Positions 1 to 6,696 are shown, numbered from the stretch's first letter. The stretch is 7,674 nucleotides of DNA from Ruminococcaceae bacterium UBA1772 (GCA_002314645.1 DCGS01000005.1:9549-17222), one strand, 5' to 3'. Notes: a model not told the origin generated them from the letters alone. A program made the numbers and translations.

Positions 1-428
1 TCTAAAACTCTATCTACAATTTGGTCAATTGACTGGCCCTTTATTTCCTTACCACAAACTGGACAATGTGGAACGCCAATACGTGCGTAAAGAAGACGAA
101 GGTAGTCATATATTTCAGTTACTGTACCAACGGTAGAACGTGGGTTTTTAGAAGTAGTCTTCTGGTCAATTGAAATGGCCGGAGAAAGACCTTCAATCAT
201 TTCAACCTTAGGTTTTTCCATAAGCCCTAAGAACTGTCTTGCATAGGAAGACAAAGACTCCATGTATCTTCTTTGTCCCTCTGCATATATTGTGTCAAAC
301 GCAAGAGATGACTTACCGGAACCTGAAAGTCCAGTAAATACAACCATTTTGTCACGTGGAACTGTAAGTTCAACGTTTTTTAGGTTATGTTCTCTTGCAC
401 CTTTTACGTAAATATCCTTAACCGCCAT
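1..428 (-). CDS. uvrA: UvrA excinuclease ATPase subunit, N-terminal 142 codons (continues beyond position 1)
   Basis: UvrA is the DNA-damage sensor of nucleotide excision repair. It is an ABC-type ATPase dimer that scans DNA and loads UvrB onto lesions in the cytoplasm. The visible part starts MAVKDIYVKGAREHNLKNV, the classic UvrA opening. Walker A GLSGSGKSS lies at residues 33-41. The conserved stretch around RRYMESLSSYARQFL is at 53-67, the SPAISIDQK segment at 82-90 and the STVGTVTEIYDYLRLLYARIG block at 98-118. HCPVCG at 121-126 is probably the first cysteine pair of a zinc module. The full protein is normally about 940 residues, so most of it lies outside the window. The ATG at 428-426 sits inside the last codons of uvrB (overlap 418-428), with a GAGAGG ribosome binding site about 7 bases upstream. 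This implies translational coupling to uvrB. Nothing suggests the visible part is damaged. Confidence 0.97.
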   Translation of the reverse strand, partial: MAVKDIYVKGAREHNLKNVELTVPRDKMVVFTGLSGSGKSSLAFDTIYAEGQRRYMESLSSYARQFLGLMEKPKVEMIEGLSPAISIDQKTTSKNPRSTVGTVTEIYDYLRLLYARIGVPHCPVCGKEIKGQSIDQIVDRVL

Positions 429-2382
429 TACGAAGCCTCTCTATTTCATCTCTTAGGATTGCAGCCTGTTCAAAATCAAGAATTCTAGCGCAAGCCTTCA
501 TGTCTTTTGTATATTTCTCAATAAGAGCAACACGTTCTGCCTTTGTAAGACGTTTACCTGTCTTAGATGGATCCTTGTCCACCTTAGATGTAATTTCAAT
601 AATTTCTCTTACATCCTTAACAATGGTCTTTGGCGTAATGCCGTGTTCCTCGTTATACTTCATCTGAATGTCACGACGACGAATTGTTTCAGTTATGGCC
701 CTTTCCATTGAAGGAGTAACTGAATCCGCATACATAATAACTTCACCGTTTGCATTTCTTGCAGCACGACCAATAGTCTGAACAAGTGAAGTTTCAGAAC
801 GAAGGAAGCCTTCCTTATCCGCATCCAGTATGGCAACAAGTGAAACCTCAGGTATGTCGAGTCCTTCACGAAGAAGGTTAATACCAATGAGTACATCGAA
901 CTCACCAAGGCGTAGATCGCGGATTATTTGCATACGTTCAATTGTGTCTACATCGTGGTGCATGTACCTTACACGAATGCCGTAGTTTTCAAAGTATGCA
1001 GTTAGGTCCTCGGCCATTTTCTTAGTAAGAGTTGTGACAAGGACGCGCTCGCCTCTTTCAGTTCTCTTGTTAATTTCTGAAGTTAAGTCGTCAATTTGGC
1101 CCTCGACTGGCTTTACAGTAATGAGCGGGTCAAGAAGTCCAGTAGGTCTAATGAGCTGCTCTGCAATTCTTGCCGACTTACTCTTTTCAAGTTCACCTGG
1201 TGTTGCACTTACAAACACAACCTGATTTATGTGACTATAGAACTCGTCAAAATTAAGAGGTCTGTTGTCAAATGCACTTGGAAGTCTGAAACCGTATTCA
1301 ATTAGGTTTTCCTTGCGTGCATGGTCGCCGCCAAACATACCCCTAACCTGAGGCAGTGTAACGTGCGATTCATCCACGAACATAAGGAAATCATCTGGGA
1401 AGAAGTCCAAAAGCGTGTATGGTGTTGAACCAGGCTCACGCCTTGAAAGAACACGTGAGTAGTTTTCAACGCCACTGCAGAAGCCTGTCTCCCTAAGCAT
1501 TTCCATATCATACTCAATTCTCTGTTTAATTCTCTGCGCTTCAATGAGCTTTCCCTGCTCTTCAAAGTAGCCAACGCGGTCAATCATTTCACGCATGATG
1601 TCTGCAATGGCTGCGTCAAGATACTCTGGTTCAACTACGTAGTGAGTTGCAGGATAAATGCAGGCGTGTGAAAGAGTTGCTTTCACTTCACCTGTCAAAG
1701 CGTTTATTTCACAGATTCTATCTATTTCATCGCCAAAGAATTCAACACGAAGGGCAATTTCATTCTGCGATGCAGTGAATATTTCAACTGTGTCACCGCG
1801 CACTCTGAACTTGCCACGAATAAAGTTTATGTCATTTCTTTCATACTGAATTCCAACGAGCTGACGAAGAAGGTCGTCTCTTGACTTCTCCATTCCAGGT
1901 CTTAAAGACACAACCATGTTCTTATACATTTCAGGAGAACCAATTGAATAAATGCAAGAAACGGATGCAACAATTATTACGTCTCTTCTTTCAGAAAGAG
2001 AGAATGTTGCTGAATGACGAAGCTTATCTATTTCATCATTAATTGATGAGTCTTTTTCAATATAGGTGTCTGTTGTAGGCACGTATGCTTCAGGCTGATA
2101 GTAGTCGTAGTATGAAACAAAATACTCTACAGCATTGTTTGGGAACATTTCACGAAACTCTGAGCAAAGCTGTGCCGCAAGTGTTTTATTGTGGGCAAGA
2201 ACAAGTGTTGGTCTATTGACCTTTTCAATTATGTTTGCCATTGTAAAGGTCTTACCTGAACCTGTTACACCAAGAAGTGTTTGCTCTTTGTAGCCTTTGT
2301 TTATACCATCCACCAAGGCATCTATTGCCTGTGGCTGGTCACCTGTTGGCTTAAACTTTGAGCTTAGTTCAAAGTGGTCCAT
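418..2382 (-). CDS. uvrB: UvrB, excinuclease ABC subunit B (DNA helicase-like)
   Basis: UvrB receives damaged DNA from UvrA, verifies the lesion with its beta-hairpin and recruits the nuclease UvrC. The 654-residue product is family length. It has Walker A GVTGSGKT (38-45, Lys44), the beta-hairpin YYDYYQPEAYVP (91-102), SVSCIY (140-145), the Walker B/DESH box at 337-340, helicase motif VI QTIGRAARN (535-543) and a C-terminal UVR domain at about 619-652 that contacts UvrC. After SVSCIY the sequence reads SIGSPE, where many homologues have GLGSPE; this is a mild variant. An in-frame ATG at 2400 would add MKGGAF, but those codons are themselves the ribosome binding site (AAAGGAGGAGC). The ATG at 2382-2380, 7 bases after AGGAGG, is therefore the real start. 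The gene follows a palindromic repeat and overlaps uvrA by 11 bases. I saw no GAAC-N4-GTTC-type SOS box directly upstream. Confidence 0.98.
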   Translation of the reverse strand: MDHFELSSKFKPTGDQPQAIDALVDGINKGYKEQTLLGVTGSGKTFTMANIIEKVNRPTLVLAHNKTLAAQLCSEFREMFPNNAVEYFVSYYDYYQPEAYVPTTDTYIEKDSSINDEIDKLRHSATFSLSERRDVIIVASVSCIYSIGSPEMYKNMVVSLRPGMEKSRDDLLRQLVGIQYERNDINFIRGKFRVRGDTVEIFTASQNEIALRVEFFGDEIDRICEINALTGEVKATLSHACIYPATHYVVEPEYLDAAIADIMREMIDRVGYFEEQGKLIEAQRIKQRIEYDMEMLRETGFCSGVENYSRVLSRREPGSTPYTLLDFFPDDFLMFVDESHVTLPQVRGMFGGDHARKENLIEYGFRLPSAFDNRPLNFDEFYSHINQVVFVSATPGELEKSKSARIAEQLIRPTGLLDPLITVKPVEGQIDDLTSEINKRTERGERVLVTTLTKKMAEDLTAYFENYGIRVRYMHHDVDTIERMQIIRDLRLGEFDVLIGINLLREGLDIPEVSLVAILDADKEGFLRSETSLVQTIGRAARNANGEVIMYADSVTPSMERAITETIRRRDIQMKYNEEHGITPKTIVKDVREIIEITSKVDKDPSKTGKRLTKAERVALIEKYTKDMKACARILDFEQAAILRDEIERLRNGG

Positions 2383-2384
2383 GA

Positions 2385-2397
2385 ATGCTCCTCCTTT
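2385..2397 (-). promoter_or_regulatory. Strong ribosome binding site that decides the uvrB start
   Basis: Read on the minus strand, this stretch is AAGGAGGAGC followed by ATTC and then the ATG at 2382. It matches the anti-Shine-Dalgarno sequence almost perfectly at about 7 bases spacing. An ATG three codons-worth earlier overlaps the same purine run (MKGGAF if translated) and has no ribosome binding site of its own. The downstream ATG is therefore preferred. Confidence 0.85.
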
Positions 2398-2403
2398 CAT
2401 TTG

Positions 2404-2477
2404 ATGAGTCGTTGTGGACGGTTCTATTTTGACTCATTTATGTAATGAGTCAATTAGGACCGTCCCTATTGACTCAT
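2404..2477. repeat. 74-base nested palindrome (REP/BIME-like element) between the HD gene and uvrB
   Basis: Two arms, 2404-2437 and 2445-2477, are inverted copies of each other around a 7-base centre (2438-2444). Each arm begins ATGAGTC and ends GACTCAT. That heptamer therefore occurs four times in alternating orientation, at 2404-2410, 2431-2437, 2445-2451 and 2471-2477. Each arm also carries a matching core, GGACGGT at 2416-2422 and ACCGTCC at 2459-2465. The inner 2416-2465 part can form a stem of about 20 pairs with one mismatch and one bulge. The 5-base spacers between heptamer and core are not conserved. Such elements with GGACGGTTC-like cores resemble dispersed palindromes that I recall from clostridial intergenic regions, but copy number elsewhere cannot be seen here. 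The element overlaps the last codons and stop of the HD gene. No U-run follows it on the minus strand, so it is not a typical intrinsic terminator. Confidence 0.85.
2426..2453 (-). promoter_or_regulatory. Weak candidate sigma-A-type promoter inside the palindrome, facing uvrB
   Basis: On the minus strand, TTGACT (2453-2448, 5 of 6 to the -35 consensus) is followed after 16 bases by CAAAAT (2431-2426, 4 of 6 to the -10 consensus). Transcription would start roughly 35 bases upstream of the uvrB ATG. The heptamers of the repeat themselves create these boxes, so the match may be coincidental. It is listed because it would give uvrB-uvrA a start separate from the upstream genes. Confidence 0.2.
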
Positions 2478-2985
2478 ATTCTTTTTCAACGAGTTTGAAA
2501 TCTACGAAGTCGTAATTTTGTGTGTCCTTTGTTAAGAGGACAGACTTTGGTTCAAAGAGTTCGTAGTTTGTGAAGTGTTTAAACTCGTGGTAAAGCATTA
2601 TGTCGTCTATGTCAAAGACAAGGGCTCTTTCCTCTTCGGTAAGTGGAGAGCCAAGGAACTTCTCCCAGATCATATCAAGGAGGACATTTTCGTAGTCCTT
2701 GTACTTTGGGAGGTTTTCCTTTACTGGACGAGTAATGTCAGAAATGTAGGCTTCAGCTGCGTCATGAAGAAGACAGGCAAGCTGAAGTCTTTCTGAATAT
2801 CCACGAGCCTTTGCTTCTTGTGCACAGCCAATGCAGTGCTGTGCTACGGAATAAAAGGTTTCAAAATGACCGTTTGCACGTGTCATAAGAGACAAAGCGT
2901 GAGCAATGTCCTCTAGCACAAAGTCAGAAGACTTTGGCTGTGTAGGATCCATTTCCACGCCTGTATAAGTTAAAATGTGTGACAT
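2434..2985 (-). CDS. HD-domain phosphohydrolase, YfbR-like (probable 5'-deoxynucleotidase)
   Basis: The 183-residue soluble protein has the HD-superfamily metal-binding pattern. His50 is in FYSVAQH, His74-Asp75 in LLHDAAEAYISDITRP, and a later aspartate falls in FDIDD (125-128). Glu78 and Asp83 match the extra acidic residues of the YfbR group. The N-terminal TYTG ... DIAHALS ... RANGHF segment is typical of COG1896 proteins. Characterised YfbR removes phosphate from deoxynucleoside 5'-monophosphates, but substrate choice within the family varies, so the exact reaction is inferred. The ATG at 2985 is 14 bases after the stop of the pseudouridine synthase gene, with only a weak ribosome binding site (AAGAAAG region), so it is probably co-transcribed. 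Oddly, the last 12 or so residues (ESIGTVLIDSLHK) and the TGA are encoded by the palindromic repeat at 2404-2477. The C-terminus therefore appears to have been replaced or extended by the repeat. Confidence 0.9.
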   Translation of the reverse strand: MSHILTYTGVEMDPTQPKSSDFVLEDIAHALSLMTRANGHFETFYSVAQHCIGCAQEAKARGYSERLQLACLLHDAAEAYISDITRPVKENLPKYKDYENVLLDMIWEKFLGSPLTEEERALVFDIDDIMLYHEFKHFTNYELFEPKSVLLTKDTQNYDFVDFKLVEKEYESIGTVLIDSLHK

Positions 2986-2999
2986 GTTTTCACGCTTTC

Positions 3000-3965
3000 T
3001 TAAAAATTAGGAAATTCTTCTGCAAACCAAACGTCTGGAACTTCAAAGGACTTACCGTTAAGGTAATTCAGCATTCCAGCATCCGATGAAAAGTCGAAGG
3101 CTGTTCGGTATGAATAAAGGAATTGTTTCTTGTAGCCTTTATTATTTGCATTTGAGCCGTATTTACCATCTCCAAGGAGTGGACATCCAATACTTGCAAA
3201 GTGAGCACGTATTTGATGTGTACGTCCTGTAAGGAGTTCAACTTCAACTAAAGACAAGTCCTTTTCAGACTTGAGCACTCTGTACTTTGTACGAATTTCC
3301 TTAGATTCAGGAACAGGGTTTTTGTATACGTAAACCTTGTTCTTATTTTCATTCTTTACAAGGTAGTCTGTCATGGTAATCCAGGAGTCTGGACCACCAG
3401 AAGGCTTACCACATACAACGCAAAAGTAGAACTTGTGTATTTCCCTGTCTTTAAGCTTCTTGTTCATTATGCGGAGTGTTTCCGCATTCTTTGCCGCAAG
3501 AACTATACCGCCCGTATTGCGGTCAATACGGTTAATTAAAGAAGGAGTAAACGAAAGCTCACTTTCAGGGTCGTATTCACCTTTTTCATAGAGGTAACGT
3601 TTTACTCTTGAAATGAGTGTGTCTACATATTCTTGGTCGTCTGGATGTGAAAGAAGACCAACCTTTTTGTCTAGGACTAAAAGGTTTTCATCCTCATAGA
3701 TAATATCCAGCTTTAAAGAGGCATGAAGGAAGTCGTAGTTCTTCTTAGACTCGGGAATTTCAAAGAATTCATCGTTTATGTAGAGGTCTACAACGTCGCC
3801 AAGGTTGAGACGAGTTGAAATTTCCGCTCTTTTTCTATTCACTTTTATTCTCTTTGTACGGATGTACTTGTACATAAGAGACTTTGGTAAATTCGGAAGT
3901 GACTTTGTAAGAAACTTATCCAGTCTCTGGTTCTTGTCATTCTCCGTTATTGTAAAGCTTCTCAT
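3000..3965 (-). CDS. RluA-family RNA pseudouridine synthase (RluC/RluD-like)
   Basis: The enzyme converts specific uridines of RNA, usually 23S rRNA in this group, to pseudouridine. The 321-residue protein has an N-terminal S4-like RNA-binding domain at about 1-65 (RLDKFL ... YKYIRTKRIKVN). The catalytic RluA domain follows, at about 85-290. The catalytic aspartate is Asp148 in INRIDRNTGG, a clostridial-type variant of the usual HRLDRxTSG. The second signature, LLTGRTHQIRAHFASIGCPL, covers 245-264 and is followed by LGDGKYG. The product length is normal. Its ATG at 3965-3963 overlaps the TGA of the CNNM gene in an ATGA arrangement, with a purine-rich GAGGAAAAG upstream, which indicates translational coupling. 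Which uridine it modifies cannot be told from sequence, so no gene symbol is given. Confidence 0.93.
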   Translation of the reverse strand: MRSFTITENDKNQRLDKFLTKSLPNLPKSLMYKYIRTKRIKVNRKRAEISTRLNLGDVVDLYINDEFFEIPESKKNYDFLHASLKLDIIYEDENLLVLDKKVGLLSHPDDQEYVDTLISRVKRYLYEKGEYDPESELSFTPSLINRIDRNTGGIVLAAKNAETLRIMNKKLKDREIHKFYFCVVCGKPSGGPDSWITMTDYLVKNENKNKVYVYKNPVPESKEIRTKYRVLKSEKDLSLVEVELLTGRTHQIRAHFASIGCPLLGDGKYGSNANNKGYKKQFLYSYRTAFDFSSDAGMLNYLNGKSFEVPDVWFAEEFPNF

Positions 3966-5239
3966 TCACTCTTTTCCTCTTCTTCAGTTTCAAGAACTCG
4001 AACCATTATTTCAAGTACTCTTCTTTCGTCTGAATTTGTAACAACAACGAATAGGTTTTCATATGTAAATGAATCGCCCACCTTTGGCATTTTATCAAGC
4101 TGCTCTAAAACCCAGCCTGAAACCGTGTTCGATTCAAACTCTTCATCAAGGTCCTCTCGGAGCTTAAAGAACTCAAACATGTCTTCAAGGTCTGCTGTAC
4201 ACTTAATCTTGTACTCGTTAAAGCCGACCTTTTCAAACTCTGTTATTTCCTCGCCCTCGTCGTGCTCGTCGTAGATTTCTCCTACAAGCTCCTCAAGGAT
4301 GTCCTCCATAGTAAGAATACCTTCTGTACCACCGAACTCGTCAGATACAACAACCATGTGAATGTGTTTCTTCTGCATGTCCTGAAGGATTTTAGAAATT
4401 TTCATTGTTGGTGGAACGTACATAACAGGCTTCATAATGTCCGCAACAGTTTGACCCATTGTGTAAACGAATGTGTTGAAGTCGTGTCTGTGAATGAATC
4501 CAATTATGTCGTCAATGTCCTCGTCATATACAGGAAGACGTGAATACTCGTTTTCAATGAATACGTTTCTAATGTCCTCTATAGATTCATCCTTTGGTAT
4601 GGCAACAACGTCAACACGAGGAGTCAAGATTTCACCAGCATCTACGTCGTTAAACTCAATAACGCTACGAATGAGTTCACCGTCTGCCTCGTCAATTCCA
4701 CCCTCGTTTTCAGCTTCTTCAACCATTGTAAGGAATTCGCCTTCAGTAATGGTTGCATCAGACTCAAGACGGAAAAGCTTTTTTATTAAGTTCTTCCAAC
4801 CAGTAAAGATGAAGTTAATAGGCTTGAGTATTGTAACAAAAACTCTCATAACAGGTGCTACTGCCATTGAGAACTTTTCTGGAACTTCCTTTGCAAGACT
4901 CTTAGGAGTAATTTCCGCAAAAATTAATACAACAACTGTTGTAAACACAGTTGAAATGGTAGCGCCAATGTCTCCCCATTTAGACACGCAAATAACAGTT
5001 GCAATGGATGCCATTGCAATATTTACTATGTTATTTCCAATGAGAATTGAAGAAAGAAGTGCATCGTAATCATCCATTACCTTAAGTGCTTTGTCTGCAC
5101 GCTTGCTTCCGTCTTCACTCATACTCTTGAGTCTGATTCTGTTTGCAGAAGAAAATGCTGTCTCAGTAGATGAGAAGAATGCTGAGAGCAAAAGACAAAC
5201 TACAAATGCAATTATTAGACCAATATTGTCACCGATCAT
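3962..5239 (-). CDS. CNNM/CorC (TlyC/HlyC-type) membrane protein with CBS pair
   Basis: This 425-residue inner-membrane protein belongs to the CNNM/CorC family, linked to magnesium (and cobalt) export or homeostasis and historically annotated as haemolysin. The DUF21 transmembrane domain spans about 5-155. It includes the hallmark FFSSTETAFSSANRIRLK (21-38), IGNNIVNIAMASIAT (67-81) and FAEITPKSLAKE (107-118) segments. A CBS pair covers about 205-325 (ILTPRVDVVAI ... VYDEDIDDIIGFIH, then DIMKPVMYVPP ... DEFGGTEGILTMEDILEELVGEI). It probably senses adenine nucleotide-Mg. A CorC_HlyC C-terminal domain follows at about 335-418. The tail is acidic (ETEEEEKSE). The start has GGAGTG about 10 bases upstream. 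The gene is first in the downstream operon, after a terminator and a candidate promoter. Transport direction and ion are family inference, and the haemolysin label should not be taken literally. Confidence 0.93.
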   Translation of the reverse strand: MIGDNIGLIIAFVVCLLLSAFFSSTETAFSSANRIRLKSMSEDGSKRADKALKVMDDYDALLSSILIGNNIVNIAMASIATVICVSKWGDIGATISTVFTTVVVLIFAEITPKSLAKEVPEKFSMAVAPVMRVFVTILKPINFIFTGWKNLIKKLFRLESDATITEGEFLTMVEEAENEGGIDEADGELIRSVIEFNDVDAGEILTPRVDVVAIPKDESIEDIRNVFIENEYSRLPVYDEDIDDIIGFIHRHDFNTFVYTMGQTVADIMKPVMYVPPTMKISKILQDMQKKHIHMVVVSDEFGGTEGILTMEDILEELVGEIYDEHDEGEEITEFEKVGFNEYKIKCTADLEDMFEFFKLREDLDEEFESNTVSGWVLEQLDKMPKVGDSFTYENLFVVVTNSDERRVLEIMVRVLETEEEEKSE

Positions 5240-5288
5240 TAAAAAAATTCACTCCGTATACCTTTAAAATTAAATTAATATGCTAAGA

Positions 5289-5317
5289 ATTTTATCATAT
5301 ATATTATAAAAAATAAA
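5289..5317 (-). promoter_or_regulatory. Candidate extended -10 promoter for the CNNM-to-uvrA operon
   Basis: On the minus strand, TGATAAAAT (5297-5289) is an extended -10 element, with TAAAAT matching 5 of 6. A weak -35 TTTATT (5317-5312) lies 17 bases upstream. The predicted start would give a leader of about 40 bases before the ATG at 5239. The surroundings are very AT-rich, and a second TATAAT lies at 5308-5303 without a good -35, so the exact start is uncertain. Its position, just after a terminator and before the first gene of the block, is the best argument for it. Confidence 0.35.
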
Positions 5318-5347
5318 GACCTCGAATTTAGAAGTTCGAGGTCTTTT
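5303..5347 (-). terminator. Intrinsic terminator after the bilin-reductase-like gene
   Basis: A perfect 12-base-pair stem, AAAGACCTCGAA at 5315-5326 with TTCGAGGTCTTT at 5335-5346, encloses an 8-base loop. On the minus strand it is followed by TTTATTTTTTATAAT, a good U-rich tract. It begins a few bases after the TAA at 5353-5351. It separates the upstream accessory-looking block from the CNNM operon. Confidence 0.9.
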
Positions 5348-5350
5348 GAC

Positions 5351-6013
5351 TTACTTTGTACCGAAGATAACCTTTGTAAAGTATTCTTCTGTTTTTTCTT
5401 TACCAATGAGTTTTATGAACTGGTCTGTTGAAGGACCACCGTTTGAAAGAAGTCCGTCAACGTATGAATGAGACTTCTCTCTTTTTTCATCCGCATTACA
5501 AGGAGACATTTCCTTTGCCATCTTAAAGTACTTTTCAAGATATGCGGCGTAAAGCTCGTCACACTGAGCTTCAAGAGCCTTCTTCTTGCCCTTCTTAGAT
5601 ACAGAAGATGTAAGCTTTATGCTGTCATACCAGTGCTCTCCTCTGTCATCGTCAGGAAGGTCTTTGTACTTGTCCTTTATTTCTAAGAATTCAGGTAAAT
5701 CTGATGCCATAAATGTACCGTTTTCAAGCATTACGTCGTACATTTCAATGATGAGTGTGTAGTTACCCATTGCATTTATGATGTCATATGAGAAAAGTGG
5801 AAGGTCTCTTTCAATAGGAGTAATGCACATCATGTCCATCTTCATAAGTCCGAACATTGCTGTTGCATTCTGGAATGCCATATTACCAAGGCCTTCTATG
5901 TAATACTGCTTACATTCAGCCTTCATCATACCGCCCTTTACGGTTTTGTATTCACCTGGATCCTTTTCAACAACGTTGAAGTATTTTTTTGCAATTTCTA
6001 ATGCGTTAACCAT
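5351..6013 (-). CDS. Putative ferredoxin-dependent bilin reductase-like protein (distant PcyA/HY2/RCCR-fold candidate)
   Basis: This 220-residue soluble protein has no signal peptide or membrane helix. Two regions resemble cyanobacterial PcyA as I remember it. First, RDLPLFSYDII (69-79) parallels YGLPLFGCDIV, placing Asp77 where PcyA has catalytic Asp105. It is followed in both by a strand pair ending in an acidic residue (TLIIEMYD against SAAIADLS). Second, the C-terminus keeps the same order and near-identical spacing of Tyr184, Asn191, Gly204, Tyr211 and Phe217 (IGKEKTEEYFTKVIF against FGEAWAERYMSQVLF). Residues equivalent to PcyA Glu76 and His88 are not evident, so the reaction may differ or the pocket may bind another substrate. 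An in-frame GTG lies 9 bases earlier, but the ATG at 6013 has the better ribosome binding site (AAAGGGTG, 6-base gap). The start overlaps the end of the membrane-protein gene by 8 bases. The coding region itself is certain; the family is tentative. Confidence 0.6.
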   Translation of the reverse strand: MVNALEIAKKYFNVVEKDPGEYKTVKGGMMKAECKQYYIEGLGNMAFQNATAMFGLMKMDMMCITPIERDLPLFSYDIINAMGNYTLIIEMYDVMLENGTFMASDLPEFLEIKDKYKDLPDDDRGEHWYDSIKLTSSVSKKGKKKALEAQCDELYAAYLEKYFKMAKEMSPCNADEKREKSHSYVDGLLSNGGPSTDQFIKLIGKEKTEEYFTKVIFGTK

Positions 6014-6671
6014 TTGTTTCACCCTTTACGTAGCCACTCTTATGAAGGATTAATGCACCCACATAGAAAAGAAGTTGGCCAAAGATATTAATTCCCTGTT
6101 CTACCCAGTTAGCCCAAGCGAGCGATGTATCTATAGTAGCACCCAAATACCCCATTCCAAGAAGTGAAACTATTGCCAATACAAAGCAAATTACTGCTGA
6201 AGTCTTCTTCATTCTACCTGCAAAAATTGCAAGAACAACGAGTGAACCAATGCTTCCAATTGTCTGGAACATTAAAAGTGGAAGTGAAGATGTAACTGTT
6301 GCAGCAAGTACATTTAAGTTACTTGTCTCTTCAACTTTAACTTTCTTCTTTGTTTCAACAAGTGCAAAGATGAGTCCTGCAAGGAAAATGCAGAATCCTG
6401 GTCCCTGCATTGGGAAAAGTGCTGTGTAAAGAAATGGGTAGTTAATTCCAAAGACGAAAAGGAACTTCCAAAGTGCCTTAAGTGCGCCACCAACGAAGCA
6501 CATAATTACACCACTTGAAAGAAGTGTGTATGTTCTTCTTGAAACAACACTATAAAGGTCCTTTATTACTCTCATTCCGCCAAGGAAAAAGAAAAGAACA
6601 GGTAAAAAGTCTATAATTGCCATTGGTATTGTGAATGCGCCCTCAACTGGGGCATCTGTCCAATATATCAT
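6006..6671 (-). CDS. Unrecognised integral membrane protein with about six helices
   Basis: I do not recognise this 221-residue protein. It is strongly hydrophobic, with likely membrane segments at about 15-35, 50-75, 85-106, 122-150, 157-178 and 192-210. Short charged loops lie at 42-47 (VSRRT), 107-117 (ETKKKVKVEET) and 151-157 (AGRMKKT). The basic loops suggest a cytoplasmic side under the positive-inside rule. There is no obvious catalytic, CBS or metal-binding motif, and only isolated histidine or cysteine residues, so it does not look like a classical haem-binding membrane cytochrome. The ATG at 6671 has an AAAGGAT ribosome binding site about 9 bases upstream. Its last codons overlap the start of the bilin-reductase-like gene by 8 bases. 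The two are thus almost certainly translated together, which suggests that this protein anchors, feeds or exports for the soluble partner. That role is inference only. Confidence 0.85.
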   Translation of the reverse strand: MIYWTDAPVEGAFTIPMAIIDFLPVLFFFLGGMRVIKDLYSVVSRRTYTLLSSGVIMCFVGGALKALWKFLFVFGINYPFLYTALFPMQGPGFCIFLAGLIFALVETKKKVKVEETSNLNVLAATVTSSLPLLMFQTIGSIGSLVVLAIFAGRMKKTSAVICFVLAIVSLLGMGYLGATIDTSLAWANWVEQGINIFGQLLFYVGALILHKSGYVKGETNG

Positions 6672-6696
6672 GGTAATAAATCCTTTCTAATAGAAC

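Noticed and set aside
1302..1583. Minus-strand 93-codon open frame in another frame inside uvrB
   Set aside because: UvrB motifs are continuous across this region (DESH at 337-340), so this is a shadow frame. The same applies to the other short open frames inside uvrB.
2383..2400. Upstream in-frame ATG that would start UvrB with MKGGAF
   Set aside because: Those codons are the AAAGGAGGAGC ribosome binding site for the ATG at 2382. UvrB homologues start near the FELSSKFKPTGDQPQAI segment, and the upstream ATG has no ribosome binding site of its own.
2383..2433. LexA/DinR SOS box upstream of uvrB
   Set aside because: The only GAAC present belongs to the repeat (GAACCGTCC) and lacks the paired GTTC at the right spacing.
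2404..2477. Palindrome as an intrinsic terminator for the HD gene
   Set aside because: The minus-strand side has no U-run after the stem; it runs straight into CAAATGAAAGGAGG. The stem also overlaps the coding end and lies right against uvrB.
4494..5069. Plus-strand open frame of 191 codons
   Set aside because: It lies wholly antisense to the CNNM/CorC gene, whose protein matches its family throughout. The plus-strand translation is Ser/Thr-rich with no recognisable domain.
3962..5239. Haemolysin function for the CNNM/CorC protein
   Set aside because: The TlyC/HlyC label is historical. The domain order DUF21, CBS pair, CorC_HlyC points to an ion-homeostasis membrane protein, and no toxin feature is visible.
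6014..6022. GTG start that would add three residues (MKQ) to the bilin-reductase-like protein
   Set aside because: The AAAGGGTG ribosome binding site fits the ATG at 6013 and overlaps the GTG itself, leaving the GTG without an upstream site.
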